Below are positions 1-6,326 of a DNA stretch of 63,164 nucleotides, one piece after another. This DNA comes from Deltaproteobacteria bacterium. Lineage in GTDB: Bacteria; Desulfobacterota; Desulfuromonadia; Desulfuromonadales; BM103. A program made the translations under genes and the position numbers. The DNA is taken from NCBI GenBank assembly GCA_005774545.1, contig VAUL01000012.1, positions 1 to 63,164 on the forward strand. Direction: 5' to 3'. Every line of letters starts with the position of its first letter. The first letter of the stretch is position 1. Below the pieces are notes generated by a model. That model saw only the letters and a program-made list of their open reading frames with translations. It was not told where the DNA came from and did not search any database.

Positions 1-660
1 ATACTTGTGGCCTCACATATGGTTTTCGATAGTGAGCCACGATATATGAAAAAAGAAGATTTTGTAAATGAAGACGTATTGAGCTTTTCTGTGAAAAACA
101 ATGTATATGAGGTCAATTTCAATAATAACCGTGATGGTTATTATCTTCATAAAAATAGAAAATATTATGTAGATAACGAAGGTGTTGAGTTTTACACAAT
201 TGATACTAAAGATAATTATATAAGCATAAGTAACAAGGATCTAGTTGGTAAAAAAAGGCTAGAGATAAGAACGAGATATTCGTTGTTAAACAGTAAGTCG
301 TCATACGTTGTGAATATAGGTGATGCGATAAAGGTATATGTAGGCGAGGGTTCCTTGCAGAAAATAAAAATAGAAGCTAAGGTCGATTTCAAAAATGAGC
401 TAAAGACTGTGATGGATTATGTTATGCCAATTAAGTTGGAGTTGAATGATGTGAATTTTTTTTCCGTCGGCATTGAGAAGGTAGGTGATGCTGATTTTGA
501 GGTTGTGGTAAGTGATAATGAAACATTTAGGGTTCCTGTCGCAATTAATAATGTAAAAATAGACGGCAATGCTCGCATTAAAATAGGCTGTTATAGTGAG
601 GAAAAGGGAAAGCTGCTCAAGTTACACAATGCGGTGTTCGCTTATGATAATAATAGCTGA
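1..660 (+). CDS. Partial hypothetical protein, AT-rich, 5' end cut by window
   Basis: The frame is open to the first base of the window and ends with TGA at 658-660, so at least 217 residues of a C-terminal part are visible. GTG at 7 and ATG at 19 are possible starts, but neither has a Shine-Dalgarno sequence, so the gene probably begins further left. The protein is rich in Lys, Asn, Tyr, Val and Asp, has no membrane segment and reads as mostly beta-strand. I recognise no motif. Codon use is strongly AT-biased, in sharp contrast to the GC-rich genes beyond 4.8 kb, and this points to recent acquisition. It lies inside the element that ends at the tRNA-fMet fragment near 4750, so it is probably cargo. 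Confidence 0.6.
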   Translation: MLVASHMVFDSEPRYMKKEDFVNEDVLSFSVKNNVYEVNFNNNRDGYYLHKNRKYYVDNEGVEFYTIDTKDNYISISNKDLVGKKRLEIRTRYSLLNSKSSYVVNIGDAIKVYVGEGSLQKIKIEAKVDFKNELKTVMDYVMPIKLELNDVNFFSVGIEKVGDADFEVVVSDNETFRVPVAINNVKIDGNARIKIGCYSEEKGKLLKLHNAVFAYDNNS

Positions 661-681
661 CTTGAAACGTTGGAAATTAAT

Positions 682-716
682 GCCCCCGGGGGACTTGCGG
701 TTCCCGGAGGCTTTTT
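682..716 (+). terminator. Rho-independent terminator after the AT-rich gene
   Basis: GCC(c)CCGGG pairs with CCCGG(a)GGC across an 11-base loop and is followed by TTTTT. It lies 22 bases after the stop of the AT-rich gene. It also separates that gene from the converging excisionase/Rep unit. Confidence 0.7.
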
Positions 717-736
717 GATGCGGGTGTAGTTGATTG

Positions 737-940
737 TCAGATCATGCGGTTTTGTTCATAAGCTTCGACCTCCTTCCGTAGAAATCGCACCATCCCGTTT
801 TTCCCTTCCCCAAGACAGATACGTTTGATCCCCGCCCGTCTTGCGATCCGGTCAACAGATGACCTGGCACACTGCCAGCGTTCGGCCAACTCGTTCGGCG
901 AGATGAAAGGGGAGGGGGCTGGCTCACCACTCTTTTTCAT
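737..940 (-). CDS. Excisionase-like small HTH DNA-binding protein
   Basis: A 67-residue protein whose core (SPNELAERWQCARSSVDRIA) reads as a MerR/excisionase-type winged helix-turn-helix, followed by a basic wing and a C-terminal RFLRKEVEAYEQ helix. Proteins of this type act as recombination directionality factors or as transcriptional regulators of integrative elements. The start at 940 is preceded by AGGAGGGG at good spacing; the longer open frame to 1153 lies inside the Rep gene and has no ribosome site. The gene overlaps the 3' end of the Rep gene by 17 bases, which implies one transcript. It probably controls excision of, or transcription from, the element. The target site is unknown. 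Confidence 0.7.
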   Translation of the reverse strand: MKKSGEPAPSPFISPNELAERWQCARSSVDRIARRAGIKRICLGEGKNGMVRFLRKEVEAYEQNRMI

Positions 941-2168
941 GCGCCCCTCCTGTTGCCGGGTGTTTGCCGAGCTTGATGGCGCGCTTGGCGTATTCCTCTT
1001 GGAAGTCCCGGTTAAACCAGTAGTTGCACATTTCGCTATAAAGCCGGTTTGCCGCCTCTTTGAAATCATTAGTGCCAAGCCGGGCCGCGATTGATGGCAG
1101 GCAACCGGATATGTGCGAGATGTACCAGGCGAGGTCGGGCGGCTGCTCGCCATCGAGGGAGCGTTGCAGACTGATGGCAGGACCGAACTGATCCGCTCGC
1201 CCTTGGACGTCTTCCCACCAGGGATGCACGGTGCGCCGATCCTGCTTGGCTTGATCCGGTAAGCGCAGGGAAAACCATTCTTCCGTCAGATAGCGCCACA
1301 CGCCGCCGAGCCTGGCTTGCAGATCGTCGATGGTGTTGACTCCGAACTGCTTGAGCACCGCCCGGCGTACCTGGTATTCGGTGCGCCAGACGCAGGCTGG
1401 GTCTTGCAGATCCCAAAGGGAGAGAAACCACGACTTTTTGCTGTGGGTGATTTCTTTGCCCTTGTCGTAGATGCGCAGCCGGATCGGTGCGCCCTTGTCG
1501 CCGACGTAAAAAGTTTCCGGCGTGGTGTCGTTCAGGTGCTGCTCGATCTTCCGACTTCTGGAAACCTTGTGAGATTCGAGGAAGGCGCGGGATAAGTCGC
1601 CGGGAATGAAGTAATCGGCGGCTAGGTCGCAGCGGCTTGGCTGGAAATAAAGCAGGCTGCCGCCGAGCGATTGCAGGTCACTTTCGGCAAGCTGCAGGCA
1701 TTCAGGTGTGCCTAGCTTCCAGAGGGCTTCGGAATTAAAGGAAAGGTAAACGTTCGGCGATTTCCTGGGCGGATTGGTAATTGCCAGGTAGAGGTGATAT
1801 TCGGGGAATTGCAGATGAAAGCGGTAATTTGGCGGTTTGGCTGTTGGCCGGTGCATGAATGGCCGACCGTTTGCCAAAATGTCGATTAGGCCATCTTTGC
1901 CGCAGGAGGCATCTTTCTGTCCCTGCAATATGGACTTGGTTTGTTCCCAATGGTCATCCCATTCGACAAAGCCACCAACATCGAAAGAGTCCAGACCACA
2001 AAGAAGAAAGGTCCATCCTCCCTGAAATGGGATTAGCGCATGGCGTGTTACAGACTCCGCCATGCATGGGAAAGCCCAGCCCGTCTCGTCGGCCCGCTCG
2101 CCCGCGTGGGGCGGCAACGGGCCGGCGAGGGCTGGGTCTGAGAAGTTGCCGGGGTAATTCTGTGACAT
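924..2168 (-). CDS. Replication initiation factor (Rep_trans family) of an integrative element
   Basis: A 414-residue protein with the layout of the Rep_trans family (rolling-circle initiators of pT181 type and relaxase-like proteins of Tn916-type elements). The SRCDLAADYF motif lies near residues 185-195. A RIYDKGKE motif near residues 240-250 carries the tyrosine expected to form the covalent 5' phosphotyrosyl link. A WRTEYQVRR stretch follows, with the conserved Glu and Arg. The likely role is to nick an element origin for replication or mobilisation after excision. The start at 2168 has AAGGAG ten bases upstream. It is cotranscribed with the excisionase-like gene. No coupling protein or transfer genes are visible here, so a mobilisable rather than self-transmissible element is the more cautious reading. 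Confidence 0.75.
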   Translation of the reverse strand: MSQNYPGNFSDPALAGPLPPHAGERADETGWAFPCMAESVTRHALIPFQGGWTFLLCGLDSFDVGGFVEWDDHWEQTKSILQGQKDASCGKDGLIDILANGRPFMHRPTAKPPNYRFHLQFPEYHLYLAITNPPRKSPNVYLSFNSEALWKLGTPECLQLAESDLQSLGGSLLYFQPSRCDLAADYFIPGDLSRAFLESHKVSRSRKIEQHLNDTTPETFYVGDKGAPIRLRIYDKGKEITHSKKSWFLSLWDLQDPACVWRTEYQVRRAVLKQFGVNTIDDLQARLGGVWRYLTEEWFSLRLPDQAKQDRRTVHPWWEDVQGRADQFGPAISLQRSLDGEQPPDLAWYISHISGCLPSIAARLGTNDFKEAANRLYSEMCNYWFNRDFQEEYAKRAIKLGKHPATGGAHEKEW

Positions 2169-2241
2169 TCGCTGTCATCTCCTTGTGCTTTGTTGCGCAA
2201 AGAGATAGCAGCAAGCGGGGGAAAGTGCCCGGACAGTTGAA

Positions 2242-3183
2242 TCAGATTTTTTTGTCCGGCGTCACACTTGCCAACCAGAAAGCCCGTTCTCGCTGAATGG
2301 CTTTGGAGAAAGCCTCTTGGCTGGGTGGGAGGTCGGTATCAATGTCACCGCGTCCGGCATCTTTTGCCGCAGCATCGAAAAGGGCGCGAATCTCGGGTTC
2401 GTTCAGAGGTTGTTTGGTTAATTGAGCAACAACTGAAATCAGGCCAGCAAAGGCCATTTTCAGGCGTTTATGGGAGGCTTTCACTTTGGGCAACTTCAGT
2501 GGGGCGGCCATGAGTTCTTCATATGTGTTGAACTTATTTTTGAAGCGTAATGCCTGAATGCGCTTGCCGATATAAGGATCATGGATCATCAAGGCATCGA
2601 GGCGCAGCAGCTTTTCGATGGCGTCCACATCGCCGTGCCTGGCCTTGCGATATAGTAGTGTTGGGTGTATGCGGTAGTGCAGCCAGCAAGGGAAAAGCAC
2701 GAAGAAATAGTATGATGCTGCCAGTCCGTGTTGATCGATCAGAGAAAGAGCTTTGTCCCGGAAGGCAGGTTCTAATGGCTCTGGTGAGAAGTCCGCTGCC
2801 AAATCCTTGAAGTTTTCGGCCCATAAAGAGTCTCGAAGCCGAAGGGCTTTTTCGGTTGCTTCCGGTGTCAAGGTAATACGGGGCCGTTCTTTCGAAATTT
2901 TTGGTAGATAGTCGACAACATCTTGCCAGGTGGAGATGGTGGATTTGTCTAGGCGGGAAAGATGGCGGAAAATTTCCCGGAGAAAGACAGTGGGAAGCCG
3001 ATGTGACCGATAGAGTTTGAACCAGGCGTGAGGATTGGGAGGCGCAAACTGGATACCGCACAGCCTATGAGCTTTGATCTCATGCAATGGCAGGTCTAAA
3101 GTTTGGGCTGTGGCGGCAATCTGGGTCGAAAAAATCGCAATCAGAAAATTGCGATCCTTGGCCCATTCTTCAAGGGCGAGCAT
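2242..3183 (-). CDS. Hypothetical protein of the integrative element
   Basis: A 313-residue protein that I cannot assign to a named family. The start at 3183 is chosen for a GGAGG five bases upstream; the open frame to 3324 runs through the divergent promoter region. The protein is soluble and largely helical. A conserved-looking middle block (FPCWLHYRIHPTLLYRKARH, then GDVDAIEKLLRLDALMIHDP) resembles helical-repeat proteins encoded next to Rep genes in other proteobacterial elements, but I cannot confirm this. It reads in the same direction as Rep and the excisionase, 73 bases upstream of Rep, so all three probably form one unit. A replication accessory, plasmid-maintenance or defence role would all be inference. 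Confidence 0.65.
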   Translation of the reverse strand: MLALEEWAKDRNFLIAIFSTQIAATAQTLDLPLHEIKAHRLCGIQFAPPNPHAWFKLYRSHRLPTVFLREIFRHLSRLDKSTISTWQDVVDYLPKISKERPRITLTPEATEKALRLRDSLWAENFKDLAADFSPEPLEPAFRDKALSLIDQHGLAASYYFFVLFPCWLHYRIHPTLLYRKARHGDVDAIEKLLRLDALMIHDPYIGKRIQALRFKNKFNTYEELMAAPLKLPKVKASHKRLKMAFAGLISVVAQLTKQPLNEPEIRALFDAAAKDAGRGDIDTDLPPSQEAFSKAIQRERAFWLASVTPDKKI

Positions 3184-3326
3184 GACAGCCTCCGTAGCAA
3201 AAATGCTTGAATTGAAAATATCAAAAGCTGACGATCTCGACCACCATAAGATGGGGTTAAAAAAAGACCCTCCCCAAAATGTTGGGGATTTGATATCTTG
3301 AGCCAACAAGCTCAGAGGTGTCACGA
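3184..3326. promoter_or_regulatory. Divergent promoter region between element genes and the RM operon
   Basis: This 143-base AT-rich spacer must carry the promoters of both the leftward element unit and the rightward RM operon. It contains a short perfect hairpin, CCCCAA/TTGGGG (3272-3287), and two ATATC-centred sequences (TTGAAAATATCAAAAG and GATTTGATATCTTG) that could be operators. No controller-protein gene is linked, so any regulator would have to be an element protein. Confidence 0.4.
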
Positions 3327-3914
3327 ATGGGGAAAGACCTTCTTCCGCAATTTATTCTGGATCATTACGAAGTTCATGAATTCAAGCATGCTTGTGCCAT
3401 CTTGAAAAATGACTTCCCCGAGGAATGGCAGCAAATAATCGAGGTGCTAACCGCATTTCGGCTGAATCGCTCAGATATTGTCCAGCCAGGTGGGCGGAAG
3501 TCTCCGATTTCCGAAAAAATTGACTCTGAATTTTACGAAAGAGGCTGGGAGGAAAAGTCTTTCGACACTGCAATTCTCATTGATGAAGATGAATATAAAA
3601 CGCCTACACATGGAGTTGATTGTTTCAAAAACAAGATTGCACTAGAAATCGAATGGAACAATAAAGACCCATTTTATGATCGTGATTTGAACAACTTCCG
3701 ATTGCTTTTCGACTTGAGAGCAATCAGCGTTGGTGTAATCGTAACGAGATGCGATGAATTGCAGGAAATTTTTGTTGAACTAGGGAAGGGGACTTCTTAT
3801 GGTGCTTCGACGACACACATGAGCAAATTGTTGCCGCGAGTAGATGGCGGAGGGAGCGGCGGTTGTCCGCTGCTGATTTTCGGGATTAGTAAAAAACTTT
3901 ATGTCGAGGACTAA
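3327..3914 (+). CDS. BglII/BstYI-like Type II restriction endonuclease
   Basis: A 195-residue protein resembling the BglII family. The segment around residues 105-145 (KNKIALEIEWNNKDPFYDRD, then LNNFRLLFDLRAISVGVIVTR) matches the catalytic core of BglII/BstYI, with Glu and Asp residues as metal ligands followed by a beta-strand. Family members cut GATC-centred palindromes (AGATCT or RGATCY), but specificity cannot be read from sequence. The ATG at 3327 follows AGAGGTG; a GTG at 3318 is the alternative. The methyltransferase starts five bases after the stop. GC content is intermediate between the AT-rich cargo gene and the chromosome. Confidence 0.8.
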   Translation: MGKDLLPQFILDHYEVHEFKHACAILKNDFPEEWQQIIEVLTAFRLNRSDIVQPGGRKSPISEKIDSEFYERGWEEKSFDTAILIDEDEYKTPTHGVDCFKNKIALEIEWNNKDPFYDRDLNNFRLLFDLRAISVGVIVTRCDELQEIFVELGKGTSYGASTTHMSKLLPRVDGGGSGGCPLLIFGISKKLYVED

Positions 3915-3918
3915 TGCA

Positions 3919-4560
3919 ATGAAAAATCAAATAAGCGCGGCAGAAGATTTTGCAAAATTTATCGGTAAGAAAAAGTTTAAAACTATTTTGGCCGATCCGC
4001 CTTGGCAGTTCCAAAATCGAACGGGGAAAATGGCCCCCGAACATAAACGGCTGACTCGTTATCCCACGCTGACGCTGCGCGAGATCATGGAAATCCCTGT
4101 CGCCCAGGCGGCAGCGGAAAGCAGCCACCTTTATTTATGGGTGCCGAATGCTCTGCTCCCGGAAGGCTTGGAAGTCATGGAAGCTTGGGGCTTCAAATAC
4201 AAGACCAACCTTGTTTGGCAGAAGGTCCGGAAAGATGGGCTTCCCGACGGCAGAGGGGTTGGTTTCTATTTCCGCAACACCACTGAACTGCTGCTGTTCG
4301 GCATTAAAGGTTCAATGCGGACCTTGGCGCCAGGCCGTAGCCAAGTAAACAGCATCATGTCGCGGAAGCGGGAGCACTCCCGCAAGCCTGATGAACAATA
4401 TGATATCATCGAGGCTTGTAGCCCTAGCCCATATCTGGAGTTGTTCGCCAGGGGGCCAAGGCCGAAATGGGCAGCATGGGGCAATCAGGCGGAAGAGTAC
4501 GAGCCGACCTGGGCCACATATGCGAACCATTCACGTGCCGCTGCCTTTTGCGGTAAATAG
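3919..4560 (+). CDS. MT-A70 family DNA adenine methyltransferase
   Basis: A 213-residue protein of the MT-A70 family (S-adenosylmethionine-dependent N6-adenine methyltransferases). The catalytic DPPW motif is in ILADPPWQF near residue 27. A second conserved block, HLYLWVPNALLPEGLEVMEA, is followed by the cofactor-side NLVWQKVRK and FYFRNTTELLLFGIKG segments. It lies directly behind the BglII-like nuclease and is presumably the modifying partner of the same site. The ATG at 3919 is preferred because GAGG lies ten bases upstream; ATG 3901 overlaps the nuclease gene in frame. It is the last gene before the att site, a common place for cargo. Confidence 0.85.
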   Translation: MKNQISAAEDFAKFIGKKKFKTILADPPWQFQNRTGKMAPEHKRLTRYPTLTLREIMEIPVAQAAAESSHLYLWVPNALLPEGLEVMEAWGFKYKTNLVWQKVRKDGLPDGRGVGFYFRNTTELLLFGIKGSMRTLAPGRSQVNSIMSRKREHSRKPDEQYDIIEACSPSPYLELFARGPRPKWAAWGNQAEEYEPTWATYANHSRAAAFCGK

Positions 4561-4573
4561 TGCCGTCGATTTC

Positions 4574-4593
4574 TGTACACCATTTTGTACACC
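4574..4593 (+). repeat. Direct repeat TGTACACC, two copies 12 bases apart
   Basis: TGTACACC occurs at 4574-4581 and 4586-4593, each followed by an A/T-rich triplet. The repeats sit just inside the element, about 120 bases from the tRNA fragment. A pair of short spaced repeats near an att site suits arm-type integrase or excisionase binding sites. This is inferred from position only. Confidence 0.4.
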
Positions 4594-4710
4594 AAATTTT
4601 CAAAAACATGGATAAAATGGTCGATATGGGCTAACCTCGAAGTCGGAGAAAGCTTAACAAAAATAGCAAGTTATTGATTTTGCTTGTTTGGGGAAAATGG
4701 GCGCTCAATC

Positions 4711-4753
4711 GCTCATAACCCGAAGGCCGCAGGTTCAAATCCTGCCCCCGCTA
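4711..4753 (+). other. attachment site: 3' fragment of tRNA-fMet gene
   Basis: The sequence from GCTCATAACCCGAAGG to CCCCCGCTA is the anticodon loop (CAT), variable region, T arm (GCAGG-TTCAAAT-CCTGC) and acceptor 3' strand of an initiator tRNA. The D arm and acceptor 5' strand are absent: the bases before 4711 do not fold as a tRNA. A 3' tRNA half next to mobile genes is the usual product of a tyrosine integrase that uses the tRNA 3' end as attB. The intact copy should be left of the window at the other end of the element. CCA is not encoded as such (CGA follows the discriminator base). Confidence 0.8.
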
Positions 4754-4760
4754 CGAAATC

Positions 4761-4804
4761 AAATACAGGGACTTGCACTTGGCGGCAGGTCCCTGTTTGT
4801 ATTT
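4761..4804 (+). terminator. Terminator originally belonging to tRNA-fMet
   Basis: ACAGGGACTTGC (4765-4776) pairs with GCAGGTCCCTGT (4785-4796) with one G-T, flanked by AAAT/TTTGTATTT. It starts 8 bases after the tRNA fragment. It is most simply read as the old terminator of the tRNA-fMet gene, separated from its tRNA by the insertion. Confidence 0.75.
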
Positions 4805-4843
4805 GGGCTACAGCCGGCCGGCAGGCCATGGAGCAGGGGTGCC

Positions 4844-5263
4844 ATGACCCTTCTGCGTTTTGCCAGAAAACAACCCGTCTGGGTCCTGGCCGCTCTCGCC
4901 GGGTTCCTGCTGATCCGCTCCTGCTTCGCCCATACGGCGGTTGACCCGGCGGCGACCGACATCCTGCGCCGCTGGGTGATCGCCGAGGTGGAGAGCTATC
5001 ATTTGGCGCGCACCGACCTCGACCTTGCCGGCAAGGGCGCCCTCCTCCGGGACGCGGCCACCATCCGGTTCGCCGCGGTGAATGCGCGCGGGACCGCCGA
5101 CGACATGGTGTTCCGCATCGAAATCGACGAGCACCCCGCGCTGCCGCCGGCCATGCCCCGCGTTCGCTACGTGCAGATGCGCTATCGGATGCTGCTCGGC
5201 TGGGAAACGGCGCCGCGGCAGAGTTCGGCCCTCAGCTATTTCCTCGCCCTGTTCCTCCTCTGA
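4844..5263 (+). CDS. Hypothetical membrane-anchored protein
   Basis: A 139-residue protein with a basic N-terminus followed by a hydrophobic stretch (PVWVLAALAGFLLIRSCFA, about residues 10-28), so it is either an uncleaved anchor or a signal peptide. The remaining 110 residues are soluble in character, with no motif I recognise. ATG 4844 is chosen because upstream sequence in the same frame runs through the tRNA fragment and its terminator. Its GC content is typical of the chromosome, and it is the first gene outside the element. The ribosome site (AGCAGGGG) is weak. Confidence 0.5.
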   Translation: MTLLRFARKQPVWVLAALAGFLLIRSCFAHTAVDPAATDILRRWVIAEVESYHLARTDLDLAGKGALLRDAATIRFAAVNARGTADDMVFRIEIDEHPALPPAMPRVRYVQMRYRMLLGWETAPRQSSALSYFLALFLL

Positions 5264-5388
5264 AGGGCCGGGCAGCCGGCTGCACAGGCAAAGCCCCTTG
5301 TGCGGAGCTGCTTGCCCGCCATTCGTGCTGCTGTTCGCCGTTGAGCCATCACCCGGAGTCCGGACGCGCCAAGCCCGGAAGTTTGGTT

Positions 5389-5514
5389 GGGGCCTGTGGG
5401 TGTTCCTGCGCCGGGCGGGGAAAAAGTCCTGTCGCAGCATTGTGCTCCGTGAGGTTCGCTTCACACGCAGGAACGGGCCGCGTTCAGATTCGGAAGTCTG
5501 CCGTCGGGTGCCCC
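5389..5514 (+). other. Structured intergenic sequence, possible small RNA
   Basis: This GC-rich stretch has no plausible gene but strong pairing potential. GTTCCTGCG (5402-5410) is perfectly complementary to CGCAGGAAC (5466-5474), and GGGGC (5389-5393) can pair with GCCCC (5510-5514) to close it. It ends just before the promoter at 5524. I cannot match it to a known RNA class. The rest of the 5264-5523 gap shows nothing further. Confidence 0.3.
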
Positions 5515-5523
5515 GCAAAAGGC

Positions 5524-5552
5524 TTGACAGCTTTGACCCGATCCATTATATG
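5524..5552 (+). promoter_or_regulatory. Sigma-70 promoter of the Mn riboswitch transcript
   Basis: TTGACA (5524-5529), a 17-base spacer and TATATG (5547-5552) form a near-consensus promoter. The predicted start around 5559 places transcription immediately before the riboswitch aptamer. Confidence 0.8.
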
Positions 5553-5560
5553 TCGCGACA

Positions 5561-5659
5561 AAAGGGGAGTAGTTATCGGCCGGAGACATGGCCGACCCGG
5601 TTTCGTCAGGACGGTCGCAAGACCCGGAACCGGGGCAGATACCTGCCGACAAGACCTTT
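5561..5659 (+). promoter_or_regulatory. yybP-ykoY manganese riboswitch
   Basis: The conserved 5' element AAAGGGGAGTAG (5561-5572) and 3' element GACAAGACCTTT (5648-5659) are those of the yybP-ykoY class, with GC-rich helices between. AAAGG and CCTTT form P1. The CCTTT strand also belongs to the following terminator hairpin, so folding of the aptamer and of the terminator exclude each other. For known members Mn2+ stabilises P1 and turns expression on. Here it would control the TFIIB-type zinc-ribbon gene and possibly the small genes after it. Confidence 0.85.
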
Positions 5660-5695
5660 ATCCAGGCAACCATGCCGAGGGTAAAGGTCTTTTTT
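5652..5695 (+). terminator. Riboswitch expression-platform terminator
   Basis: AGACCTTTA (5652-5660) is exactly complementary to TAAAGGTCT (5682-5690) and is followed by a T run. It overlaps the P1 3' strand of the aptamer, which makes it the switchable terminator. Confidence 0.85.
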
Positions 5696-5756
5696 ATTTC
5701 CCCCGCCGCCAGCCCGCACTGCCTCGGGCACTGTGGCCTAACCAGGAGGAACCATC

Positions 5757-6062
5757 ATGAAGTGTCCCGTCTGTCCGACCGCCAACCTGGTCATGACCGA
5801 ACGCCAGGGCATCGAAATCGACTACTGTCCGGAATGCCGGGGCGTCTGGCTCGACCGGGGGGAACTCGACAAGATCATCGACCGGGCCAATTCCCAGGCA
5901 GGTACTTCTCCCTATCCGGGGAAAGACGCCTGCTATCGCTCTCCCGAGCACCTTCGCCGCGAACATCCCTCCGGCGGTGCGGGGTACGATCAGCCCCCAT
6001 TCCCGAAACATCCTCATAAGAAGAAAAAATCGTTGTTGTCGGAATTGTTCGATTTTGATTGA
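5757..6062 (+). CDS. TFIIB-type zinc-ribbon protein
   Basis: A 101-residue protein beginning MKCPVCPTANLVMTERQGIE and continuing CPECRGVWLDRGELDKII. Cys-x2-Cys near residue 3 and Cys-x2-Cys near residue 25 give the four zinc ligands of the bacterial zf-TFIIB domain, and GVWLDRGELDKI is the typical tail of that domain. The C-terminal half is low-complexity (Pro, His, Lys rich) and ends in a KKKKSLLSELFDFD tail. Function in this family is not established. It is the first gene behind the manganese riboswitch, so a link to metal homeostasis is a reasonable inference. AGGAGG lies six bases before the ATG. Confidence 0.85.
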   Translation: MKCPVCPTANLVMTERQGIEIDYCPECRGVWLDRGELDKIIDRANSQAGTSPYPGKDACYRSPEHLRREHPSGGAGYDQPPFPKHPHKKKKSLLSELFDFD

Positions 6063-6083
6063 GGTTGAAAGGGACCGATTTCA

Positions 6084-6272
6084 ATGCCGCGTCAAGCCAG
6101 GGAGAAAACGTCCAAATCGCGAAACAAAGTGAGGCATCAACCTATGCCGCACGTAATTTCTCTGCGGGTCAACGAGAAGGAAAAGCAGATGCTGCAGCAA
6201 ATCTGCCGGAGAAAATCGAAAAGCATTTCGACGCTCGTGCGCGAGGCCCTGGCCTCACTGCTGGCCAGATGA
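6084..6272 (+). CDS. Small ribbon-helix-helix-like DNA-binding protein
   Basis: A 62-residue basic protein. After a Lys/Arg-rich N-terminus, HVISLRVNEKEKQMLQQICR and the following KSISTLVREALASLL helix fit a ribbon-helix-helix fold: one beta-strand for DNA contacts and two helices. ATG 6084 has AAGGGA upstream; ATG 6144, with GAGG upstream, would leave just the core fold and is a credible alternative. It starts 21 bases after the zinc-ribbon gene, so it is probably cotranscribed and under the same riboswitch. It might be a local regulator. No toxin-like partner is adjacent. Confidence 0.65.
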   Translation: MPRQAREKTSKSRNKVRHQPMPHVISLRVNEKEKQMLQQICRRKSKSISTLVREALASLLAR

Positions 6273-6326
6273 TCTGTACTCACTAAAGACTGTTGCCGTT
6301 CTCGGCGTTTCGATAAAACCGGGCCC

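Noticed and set aside
737-1153. 138-residue version of the excisionase-like protein
   Set aside because: The extra N-terminal 71 residues run inside the Rep gene, lack a ribosome site and are compositionally odd; the 67-residue form has a perfect one.
4711-4753. Complete tRNA-fMet gene
   Set aside because: Bases before the anticodon region do not form a D arm or the acceptor 5' strand, so only the 3' half is present.
5389-5514. 6S RNA
   Set aside because: Some words (GTGTTC, GTGCTCCG) recall 6S RNA, but the length is short and the strongest pairing (5402-5410 with 5466-5474) does not agree with the 6S architecture.
6084-6272. Antitoxin of a toxin-antitoxin pair
   Set aside because: It has the ribbon-helix-helix look of an antitoxin, but neither neighbour resembles a toxin.
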